From NCBI GenBank assembly GCA_964467455.1, contig CAYXQJ010000097.1, positions 1-6,475 of the forward strand: a DNA stretch of 6,475 nucleotides, read 5' to 3'. Of this stretch, positions 1 to 5,483 are shown piece by piece. The notes beneath the pieces were generated by a model. The model saw only the letters and a program-made list of their open reading frames with translations, made no database searches and had not been told where the DNA came from. The DNA comes from OLB6 sp964467455 (GTDB lineage: Bacteria > Bacteroidota > Ignavibacteria > Kapaibacteriales > Kapaibacteriaceae). Position numbers and translations under genes: made by a program. Positions within the stretch are counted from its first letter, which is position 1. Each line of letters starts with the position of its first letter.

Positions 1-2
1 TC

Positions 3-986
3 AACGTCGTGCTGGATGTGACGGATTTGGATACGCTCCCCGTTCTGTCCGCGACAGACGCTGCAGGTGTTTCTTATATCAACACCGCTCTGAACGAGTC
101 GGGTCGAGGCATTGCGGAGGTGGTTTCAGACGTGCATCCAACGCGTGGCGATCAACGCCGGGCGCCGCACATTCTCAGCTCCGGCATGAATCCGGGGGTG
201 GTGAATCTCTGGGTGTGGCATGGATTCCAGCAATTCGGTGCGCCTTTGGAGATTGTGCATTTTGAATACGACACGTCGGTGCCCGTAACCGGCTGGCGTC
301 CCATGATCACTTGGTCACGTAAGGAGTTCCTGACGGAAACGGTTTGGGAACCGACCGGACGCGTGGTCAATGGGGCGCTGCGTATGTGCTCGGGGAACGC
401 GGTTCAAAACCGAGAAGATTTACGGCCGATCATGCAGCCGTTGATTGAGCTGCCTGAGTATCCGCGAGGGATGCTCGTGCTGCACGAGGAGAACGTCAAG
501 CTGGGCGCAAAACTGGGAGCATCATCAAGGTATATTTATGCCATCCATCCGCGGACCATGACGTTTTTGGAACAACTGCTCCGGCGGCGCGGTCGGGTCG
601 AGATTGACGATCTCCAACTCGGAGACAACACCTCCATTCCGCTCGCCGGCTCGGACACAATCGGCGTGTGCTTGCGCTACGCGGACAAGCAGGTTTATTA
701 CCTCAACTGCCTGGCCAACAGCGAAGTGACCGGCACCAACGCGACATGCGCCCAAGTGGCCGTAGGAGCGGACGCGGCTTTGCACGCTTTGTTCTCAGAA
801 AGACTGGCACCGCGAATCTACTTCGCCAGCGACTTGTATGACACCGCATATTCGGATGTTGTGTTTGGCGCCCTGCGCGTTGAGCATTTCTTGTTTGAAA
901 AGCTGAACGGCTCGTTGGTGCAACGTTTGCACATTCCGCGATTGCGTCCAACGTTCGCAAGCATCGGCGAATCCTTGGCGGCATGA
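3..986 (+). CDS. Homospermidine synthase-like protein (saccharopine dehydrogenase superfamily), 5'-truncated
   Basis: The reading frame is open to the left edge (first whole codon at 3), so the N-terminus, including the start of the Rossmann NAD(P)-binding fold, is missing. The visible part begins in a stretch like the end of that fold (VVLDVTDLDTL, then GVSYINTALNES), which matches the part of bacterial homospermidine synthases reading roughly as a hydrophobic strand plus YxNTxxE/P. Next come SSGMNPGVVN (about residues 58-67 counted from the GTG at 9), resembling the GANPGMVS loop of that family, and a late TGTNATCAQVA segment (241-251), resembling its NATxLQV motif. Known family members make homospermidine from putrescine with NAD+ in the cytoplasm; carboxyspermidine and saccharopine dehydrogenases share the fold, so the substrate is not certain. 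The stop is 19 nt before gdhA on the same strand, which suggests an operon. The family is likely; the exact reaction is a guess. Confidence 0.65.
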   Translation, partial: NVVLDVTDLDTLPVLSATDAAGVSYINTALNESGRGIAEVVSDVHPTRGDQRRAPHILSSGMNPGVVNLWVWHGFQQFGAPLEIVHFEYDTSVPVTGWRPMITWSRKEFLTETVWEPTGRVVNGALRMCSGNAVQNREDLRPIMQPLIELPEYPRGMLVLHEENVKLGAKLGASSRYIYAIHPRTMTFLEQLLRRRGRVEIDDLQLGDNTSIPLAGSDTIGVCLRYADKQVYYLNCLANSEVTGTNATCAQVAVGADAALHALFSERLAPRIYFASDLYDTAYSDVVFGALRVEHFLFEKLNGSLVQRLHIPRLRPTFASIGESLAA

Positions 987-988
987 CG

Positions 989-995
989 AAAGGAG
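989..995 (+). promoter_or_regulatory. Ribosome binding site of gdhA
   Basis: AAAGGAG lies 10 nt upstream of the ATG at 1006, just after the stop of the preceding gene. It is the strongest Shine-Dalgarno in the window and supports the 1006 start. Most other genes here have weak or no such signal. Confidence 0.8.
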
Positions 996-1005
996 TTCGC
1001 GCTCA

Positions 1006-2349
1006 ATGAAAAGCTCAAAAGAACTGACAAAGACTCTGGACCTCCTCAAAGCGCGGTATCCCGCCGAGCGGGAGTTTCATCAGGCCGTGGCCGAGGTGCT
1101 CACGTCAATCTGGCCCTTTGTCCAGAGTAATCCGAAGTACCAAGCCGCCGGGATCGTCGAGCGACTCATTGAACCGGAGCGCGCGATCCTGTTCCGTGTT
1201 TCATGGATGGATCGCCATGGAGCAGTGCAGGTGAATCGTGGCTACCGGGTTCAGATGAACAGCGCGATCGGTCCTTATAAGGGCGGCGTTCGATTTCATC
1301 CAACGGTGACGTTGGGCACGCTCAAGTTCCTCGCCTTCGAGCAGGTTCTCAAGAACGCCCTCACGACTCTGCCGCTGGGCGGAGCCAAGGGCGGTGCGGA
1401 TTTTGACCCCAAGGGCAAGACGGATGAAGAAGTCATGCGTTTTTGCCAGGCGTTCATGAGCGAGCTGTATCGGCACCTGGGCGATGACGTGGACGTGCCG
1501 GGTGGCGACATCGGAGTGGGCGGGCGCGAGGTCGGTTATCTCTTCGGACAATACAAGCGACTGACCGCCCAGTTCGGTGGTTCGTTTACCGGCAAGGGGC
1601 TGTATTGGGGCGGCAGCCGGATTCGCGAGGAGGCTACCGGCTATGGTTTGATCTACTTCGTCGAAGAGATGCTCCGGACGCGTGGCAATTCCATCAACCA
1701 GAAGGTCATTGCGATCTCCGGTTCGGGTAATGTCGCCCAATACGCCGCGGAACGGGCGATGGCCGTGGGTGCGAAAGTCATCACTCTGTCCGACTCCGAC
1801 GGGTTTATTCATGACCCGGACGGTCTGGATGAGGACAAACTTGCCTTTGTGAAGGAACTGAAGAATGTCCGGCGCGGGCGGATCAAGGAGTATGCGCGGA
1901 AATTCAAATGCGAATATCATCCGGGCAAACGGCCTTGGAATGTGAAATGTCAGATTGCTCTGCCCTGCGCGACACAGAATGAATTGGACGGACGAGATGC
2001 TGCTGACTTGCTGAAACACGGTTGCATCTGCGTGGCCGAAGGCGCGAACATGCCCTGCACCCATGACGCGGTTGCTGCCTTTCTTGATAGGAAAATCCTG
2101 TTCGGTCCGGGCAAAGCCGCCAATGCAGGTGGCGTTTCAGTGGGCGGGTTGGAAATGACCCAGAACAGCATGCGTCTGCAATGGACACGCGACGACGTGG
2201 ACCGACGGCTTCGGGAAATCATGCGAGCCATCCACAGTCAATGCGTGCGGTTCGGCGAGCAGAAAGGCTTCGTCAACTACGTGGTCGGCGCCAACATCGC
2301 CGGCTTCCGCAAAGTCGCCGAAGCGATGCTCGAACAGGGCATTGTCTGA
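1006..2349 (+). CDS. gdhA: NADP-specific glutamate dehydrogenase
   Basis: Cytoplasmic enzyme that reductively aminates 2-oxoglutarate with ammonium and NADPH to give L-glutamate; the family forms homohexamers. The product is 447 residues, the same length as E. coli GdhA, and aligns with it throughout from memory. Visible motifs are GPYKGG (K92), FEQVLKNALTTLP (K116), LGGAKGG with the catalytic lysine K128, DPKGK, DVDVPGGDIGVGGREVG with the catalytic aspartate D168, FTGKGL, the dinucleotide loop GSGNVAQ (239-245) followed by SDSDG (262-266), the IALPCATQNELD segment, VAEGANMP and GPGKAANAGGV. The SDSDG loop after the second strand is like the E. coli NADP enzyme, which favours NADPH over NADH. 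All expected catalytic residues are present, with no frameshift. The start is fixed by AAAGGAG 10 nt upstream. It is probably co-transcribed with the upstream homospermidine synthase-like gene. It carries no extra regulatory domain. Confidence 0.97.
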   Translation: MKSSKELTKTLDLLKARYPAEREFHQAVAEVLTSIWPFVQSNPKYQAAGIVERLIEPERAILFRVSWMDRHGAVQVNRGYRVQMNSAIGPYKGGVRFHPTVTLGTLKFLAFEQVLKNALTTLPLGGAKGGADFDPKGKTDEEVMRFCQAFMSELYRHLGDDVDVPGGDIGVGGREVGYLFGQYKRLTAQFGGSFTGKGLYWGGSRIREEATGYGLIYFVEEMLRTRGNSINQKVIAISGSGNVAQYAAERAMAVGAKVITLSDSDGFIHDPDGLDEDKLAFVKELKNVRRGRIKEYARKFKCEYHPGKRPWNVKCQIALPCATQNELDGRDAADLLKHGCICVAEGANMPCTHDAVAAFLDRKILFGPGKAANAGGVSVGGLEMTQNSMRLQWTRDDVDRRLREIMRAIHSQCVRFGEQKGFVNYVVGANIAGFRKVAEAMLEQGIV

Positions 2350-2760
2350 TCGGCCTCGTCATCACCGGAACAATCCCATCCGATGGCGGCTTCAATTCGA
2401 CCGCTTCGTGCGCGCTCCAACATTTAGCCGGCGGGATTCTCCCACAAAACGTGCGCAAACTCTGCTGGCACGAGGCCAGCTAAGAGAAAAGAAAACGACA
2501 CTGGATCACCGGCAGTCACCCAATAACGACCATGAATACTGAGTACGACAATCACATCCCGCTGGCGTCGCTGGTTGCAAATCCGGCGCAACGTTCGGAA
2601 GCCGCCGATCGTACTTGTGACACCGCGCGGTTCAGCCCATTCAGGTTCCGAATCCATGGGAGTCCGGGACGTCGGCCGCGTTTCTGCCATCGCGGGTCGC
2701 GAGGAAACCGGGCGGGGACTTTTTTGCAGGCAATCAAACATAACTAACTGATCCATTCGC
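2350..2760 (+). other. Intergenic region of about 410 bases without a convincing gene
   Basis: No frame on either strand gives a recognisable protein. Short open stretches exist (for example an ATG at 2532 running to 2747), but they lack a Shine-Dalgarno, have Arg-rich low-information translations and match no family I know. The region contains a small hairpin (GGGA/TCCC, 2433-2443), a stronger bulged hairpin (2460-2486), a short GC hairpin (TCGCG/CGCGA, 2690-2702) and a run of six T at 2720-2725. The T run lies 18 nt from the GC hairpin, so it is not a classical terminator. By position, the region should hold the end of the gdhA transcript and the promoter of the signalling cluster, but I could not pick a convincing -35/-10 pair. 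Confidence 0.6.
2460..2486 (+). other. Bulged stem-loop, possible RNA structure or transcript end
   Basis: GCTGGC (2464-2469) pairs perfectly with GCCAGC (2475-2480) around a 5-nt loop. The stem extends below a 2-nt bulge (TA, 2481-2482) with CTCT (2460-2463) pairing AGAG (2483-2486), giving 10 base pairs in all. It is followed by an A-rich, purine-rich stretch, not by T residues, so it is not a normal intrinsic terminator on the plus strand. On the minus strand the downstream sequence also lacks a T run. It could be a 3' stabilising hairpin of the gdhA transcript, part of a leader of the signalling operon, or chance. Confidence 0.4.
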
Positions 2761-3201
2761 ATGAGAAATGTAGCAACACATAATAGGATTCTGGTAGTGA
2801 GCGATGATTTCACCGTTCGCGAGTCACTGGGAGGAATCTTGGCGCCGGCGGATTTCACCGTCCTTTACGCCGAAAACGGGCGCGACGCGGTCAAGACGCT
2901 GCTCGCGAACCCGGTCAAGGCCATCGTTCTGGATTTCAAAATCCCGTTCGACCCGAAAGGCGCTGGGTCCCCGACGGCGCAGACCTTGGTCGCGTTGACG
3001 GACATTGATCCATTTCTTCCGCTCGTGCTCACGTGCGAGTCCGAAGTGGAGTTGGACCATCAAACCGCGTTGATGGCTGATCTCGTGTTGCGGCATCCAG
3101 TGACGCCGGCGGCGCTGCGGGACGGCATTGATCTGTTGCTGGCGGAATCGCTGCGCGAACGCGTCTATCGAAAATCGGAATACACGGCGGTGCTGCGGTA
3201 G
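2761..3201 (+). CDS. Stand-alone response regulator receiver protein with altered active site
   Basis: A 146-residue protein consisting almost entirely of one CheY-like receiver domain (about 8-128) and a short basic tail; there is no DNA-binding or enzymatic output domain. RILVVSDDFTVRESL supplies the first strand and acidic pocket; IVLDFKIP supplies the likely phospho-acceptor D58; LVLTCESE gives the switch threonine T91. Two canonical positions differ. Aligned to CheY, the first acidic residue (D12) is S14, with D15 kept, and the invariant lysine before Pro (K109) is H112 in RHPVTPAAL. Phosphorylation may therefore be weak or its signalling altered. It is clearly related to the second receiver of this cluster (VRESL, similar helix spacing). 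No Shine-Dalgarno is visible before the ATG at 2761. It is followed 21 nt later by a USP gene and is probably first in the signalling operon. Confidence 0.85.
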   Translation: MRNVATHNRILVVSDDFTVRESLGGILAPADFTVLYAENGRDAVKTLLANPVKAIVLDFKIPFDPKGAGSPTAQTLVALTDIDPFLPLVLTCESEVELDHQTALMADLVLRHPVTPAALRDGIDLLLAESLRERVYRKSEYTAVLR

Positions 3202-3213
3202 TCGCGTCGCTAT

Positions 3214-3218
3214 GGAGG
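3214..3218 (+). promoter_or_regulatory. Ribosome binding site before the tandem USP gene, unusually close spacing
   Basis: GGAGG lies only 4 nt before the ATG at 3223, shorter than the usual 5-10 nt. A second in-frame ATG at 3283 also has a purine-rich GAGGAAG upstream at better spacing, so the exact start remains open between these two. Confidence 0.5.
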
Positions 3219-3222
3219 CACA

Positions 3223-4275
3223 ATGTACAGACTAACAGAGATCGAACCCACCAGGCTGCGGAATCCATGCGAGGAAGTGGCCATGGTTCCCGCGGCACGG
3301 TGCGCGGGCTCATCCATTACGGTGACGCGCGGGCGGGAGCGATTTCTCGTCGTGACGGATTCGGACCAGACCGAAGCGCAATGTCTGGACTTTGTCCGCC
3401 GCTTCGCGAATCGCATTGCCGAGATATGCTTGCTGAAGTCCACTGGTGCCGATCCAGCCGGTGATGTGAGTCGTCTGGCGACTGCCGTTGAGGCGGACTG
3501 GGTGTGCCTTGTAGCGCAGCGCGGTGAAGGGCTGAGGTCGCTGTTCCTTACGAAAGATGCAGAGAAGATTCTGCGCACTTCGCCTCGTCCAGTGATTTGC
3601 ATCCCCGAGTCGTATGTAACTGGTAGCACCGAACCTGGATCGAGTGAGGACTTGATGCCTATTCGCAGGATTCTGGTCCCAATCAAGCCCTCGCCAAAAA
3701 GCCGCTGGATCGTCGAGCAAGCAGCTGGGATGGCCGAGCGCTTCGGCGCCAAGCTGAACTTGTTGGGTGTCGAGGAAGTCGTGCGACAGCCAGCCGGTTC
3801 GCGCCTGGTCAGCCATCGAAGCGCACAGAGGCAACAAGCCCGCGCGATGCGCGATGAATTGGCACACCTGACCGCCGGCGTAATTCCAAACCGCCTGCGC
3901 GGTCGCCGATCAGTCAGCCTAGGATTGCCGTTGTTCCATGCGACTCTCCGCAGTGCGCGGGAGCTCAATCCCGATTTCGTCGTGTTGGGCATCCCAAATG
4001 GACTGTGGAGTGCCCGCGAGCGAATTGACGTGGCGACCGAGCGCATTCTCCACCGTGCTTCCTGCCCGGTGATTTGCCTCAGCGCCCTGGTTCACTCAAC
4101 TGCCGTGATTGCAGATCACGAATCTAGACGATTCTCAAGGCACGAGCATCGCCGACATCAGCCTGTAGCATGGTGTCGATCGGGGAGGAGTGGGCTCAAG
4201 CGATTTAATCCTGCCCACCACAGTCGAAAGCTCCAGGAGCAATTAAAACAACGTCAACCATGTGAACGCTTATGA
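3223..4275 (+). CDS. Tandem-domain universal stress protein (UspA family), degenerate ATP sites
   Basis: A 350-residue protein with two USP-like alpha/beta domains. Domain 1 (about 39-129) is shortened: it opens with RFLVVTDSD and closes with KILRTSPRPVICIP. Domain 2 (about 147-288) opens with IRRILVPIKPSPKS and closes with DFVVLGIPNG... ATERILHRASCPVICL, the typical C-terminal strand-helix-strand of UspA. The family's Asp after the first strand is Lys in domain 2 (K155), and the Gly-Ser that holds ATP phosphate is Asp-Val (269-270). In domain 1 the Gly-Ser is Thr-Lys (110-111). Nucleotide binding is therefore doubtful, and the protein may act by protein contacts. Residues after about 288 form a 60-residue His/Arg/Gln-rich tail with no family resemblance. 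The start could be 3223 (GGAGG 4 nt upstream) or 3283; both leave the domains intact. The stop overlaps the next start (ATGA). Cytoplasmic; no signal peptide or membrane segment. Confidence 0.85.
   Translation: MYRLTEIEPTRLRNPCEEVAMVPAARCAGSSITVTRGRERFLVVTDSDQTEAQCLDFVRRFANRIAEICLLKSTGADPAGDVSRLATAVEADWVCLVAQRGEGLRSLFLTKDAEKILRTSPRPVICIPESYVTGSTEPGSSEDLMPIRRILVPIKPSPKSRWIVEQAAGMAERFGAKLNLLGVEEVVRQPAGSRLVSHRSAQRQQARAMRDELAHLTAGVIPNRLRGRRSVSLGLPLFHATLRSARELNPDFVVLGIPNGLWSARERIDVATERILHRASCPVICLSALVHSTAVIADHESRRFSRHEHRRHQPVAWCRSGRSGLKRFNPAHHSRKLQEQLKQRQPCERL
4272..4275 (+). other. ATGA start/stop overlap between tandem USP and second receiver
   Basis: The ATG of the second receiver (4272-4274) shares bases with the TGA of the tandem USP (4273-4275). 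There is no Shine-Dalgarno before it, so translation probably depends on re-initiation by ribosomes finishing the upstream gene. An earlier in-frame ATG at 4260 is followed at once by TGA and cannot serve as start. Confidence 0.75.
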
Positions 4276-4895
4276 AACCGAAATTGTTAGTCGTAGATGA
4301 TGATTATTCCGTGCGCGAATCGCTGCGGAAGCTGTTGGAATCCCAGAATTACGAGGTGTTTCCGGCGCGTGACGCCAGCGAGGCGCTCGATCATTTCAAT
4401 TCACAGCGAATTGATCTGGTGCTGCTGGACATCAACCTCGGCGTGGATAACGGCTGGAAAGTCTTTGAGGCCATGACAGTCAAAAATCCGTTTGTGCCGA
4501 CCATCGTCATCACGGCGGAATGGGAACAACGGGAGCAGGCCGTGGCACTCGGAGTGGAAGGGCTCATTGAGAAACCGATTGAAGTACCCGTGCTGCTGAA
4601 ACTGATTACCGAGCTCCTCGCAGAAACCACCGAAGCGAAGTTAAAACGCATCTGTGGCAACGACGCCTATTGCCGCTACGTTGGCCGACACTATGAACCG
4701 TATTTGCGGATGTTGCAGACTCGTTACACAACCCCATACAGAATGGGGTGCAGCAGCGAGGTTGGTCCTGATGACCGGCGAGAGGTTCACCCGCCATTGC
4801 CCGAGCTGATTCCGACCTCTGCCGCTCTGCATGGGCGCCATGCTGAATCCCGACCAAAACTGGACAGTTACAATGAAAACGATCCACTGGAGTGA
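4272..4895 (+). CDS. Stand-alone response regulator receiver protein with intact active site and long tail
   Basis: A 207-residue protein with an N-terminal CheY-like receiver domain (about 3-118). All canonical residues are visible: the acidic pocket in LLVVDDDYSVRESL (D9, D10), phospho-acceptor D53 in LVLLDINLG, switch T81 in TIVITAEW and lysine K101 in IEKPIEVP. It should therefore accept phosphate from a sensor kinase such as the one encoded downstream. The 90 residues after the receiver contain a Cys/Tyr-rich segment (RICGNDAYCRYVGRHYEPYLRM, about 126-147), then a Pro/Arg-rich end with no family resemblance. No DNA-binding helix-turn-helix is seen, so output is likely by protein interaction or phospho-relay. 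The start overlaps the USP stop, and its own 3' end overlaps the next USP start by 23 nt. The last 50 codons could be a recent extension through loss of an earlier stop. Confidence 0.88.
   Translation: MKPKLLVVDDDYSVRESLRKLLESQNYEVFPARDASEALDHFNSQRIDLVLLDINLGVDNGWKVFEAMTVKNPFVPTIVITAEWEQREQAVALGVEGLIEKPIEVPVLLKLITELLAETTEAKLKRICGNDAYCRYVGRHYEPYLRMLQTRYTTPYRMGCSSEVGPDDRREVHPPLPELIPTSAALHGRHAESRPKLDSYNENDPLE
4731..4749 (+). repeat. Perfect 7-bp inverted repeat inside the receiver tail
   Basis: ACCCCAT (4731-4737) and ATGGGGT (4743-4749) are exact reverse complements around a 5-nt loop. It falls where the recognisable part of the receiver tail ends and the Pro/Arg-rich end begins. It could form an mRNA hairpin upstream of the next gene, be a protein binding site, or be chance. 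No T run follows, so it is not an intrinsic terminator. Confidence 0.4.
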
Positions 4896-5475
4896 GAAGG
4901 CAGTGCCCAACACGGACGCCGGTCTCGCTATTTTGAATGAAACTGATGCCAAGCGCACGGACCGGCTCGATTTGCGGGCTTCTTGTGGCCGAAGGCCGCG
5001 TTCGTCTCGCATCGATCGGAGCAGGCCAGTGATACTGGTCGCCGTTGATTTCCTGCCAGCTTCGCTCAAGGCGACGGAATATGCTGCCACACTGGCAATG
5101 CGACTGGATGCTTCACTTTTGCTGCTTCATGTTGTCGATCCGATTTACACTGGCAGCCTTGTAAACTTGGTTACAAAGCAAAAGATTGGGCAAGAGGCAC
5201 TACGCCGGGCATCGGAGAAGATTAATTCGGTTGCCGATGCCCTCACCGAAGGCAGCGTCTCAGTCACATGCGCCGTGCGGGTCGGCTTACCCGAAATTGA
5301 GATTCTCCGACTTGCCTGCAAATTGAATGTGAACATAATCGTACTCGGTCGCATGCTCAGGAATCCCTTGAGCCGCTGGATTCTAGGAAGCGTTGGTGAT
5401 GACATTATTGACCTCGCTCCGTGCCCGGTGGTCGTTGTGAACAGTAAGGTGGCGACCCGAATCCCGAGAAGTTGA
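4873..5475 (+). CDS. Universal stress protein (UspA family), single domain with basic N-terminal extension
   Basis: Cytoplasmic USP of 200 residues from the ATG at 4873. A hydrophilic, Arg-rich extension (about 1-52) precedes one USP domain (about 53-190). The domain begins VILVAVDFLPASLKATEYA, with the expected Asp at 58 of the adenine pocket, and ends with NIIVLGRMLRNPLSRWILGSVGDDIIDLAPCPVVVV. The family ATP motif is Gly-x2-Gly-x9-Gly-Ser/Thr; here the spacing is kept, but the second Gly is Leu (G159, L162, G172, S173), so ATP binding may persist in weakened form. I prefer 4873 (MKTIHWSEK) to the in-frame ATG at 4831, because the extra 14 codons lie wholly within the upstream gene and look unlike a conserved start; neither start has a clear Shine-Dalgarno. 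It overlaps the upstream receiver by 23 nt and is followed 8 nt later by the kinase, consistent with one operon. Confidence 0.85.
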   Translation: MKTIHWSEKAVPNTDAGLAILNETDAKRTDRLDLRASCGRRPRSSRIDRSRPVILVAVDFLPASLKATEYAATLAMRLDASLLLLHVVDPIYTGSLVNLVTKQKIGQEALRRASEKINSVADALTEGSVSVTCAVRVGLPEIEILRLACKLNVNIIVLGRMLRNPLSRWILGSVGDDIIDLAPCPVVVVNSKVATRIPRS

Positions 5476-5483
5476 AATTTGCG

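Noticed and set aside
1201..2064. Long open frame of 287 codons on the minus strand inside gdhA
   Set aside because: It lies wholly antisense to a well-recognised gene with intact motifs, and its translation resembles no family; a codon-bias shadow.
2690..2725. GC hairpin followed by six T, possible intrinsic terminator
   Set aside because: The T run begins 18 nt after the 5-bp stem and lies just ahead of the signalling operon; geometry does not fit an intrinsic terminator.
2532..2747. Small plus-strand open frame of 71 codons in the gap
   Set aside because: No Shine-Dalgarno, Arg-rich, no family resemblance; could only be kept if conserved in relatives.
2724..2752. Possible promoter with TTGCAG as -35 before receiver 1
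   Set aside because: No acceptable -10 hexamer at 16-18 nt spacing, so not called.
2424..2858. Minus-strand open frame of 144 codons across the intergenic gap
   Set aside because: It overlaps the receiver gene start, has no Shine-Dalgarno or recognisable domain, and its composition is that of non-coding GC-rich sequence.
3210..4046. Minus-strand open frame of 278 codons opposite the tandem USP
   Set aside because: Arg/Ser-rich translation without motifs, antisense to a supported USP gene.
4831..4872. Earlier in-frame ATG for the single-domain USP
   Set aside because: It would add 14 codons embedded in the receiver gene without a Shine-Dalgarno; the start at 4873 gives a more typical N-terminus.
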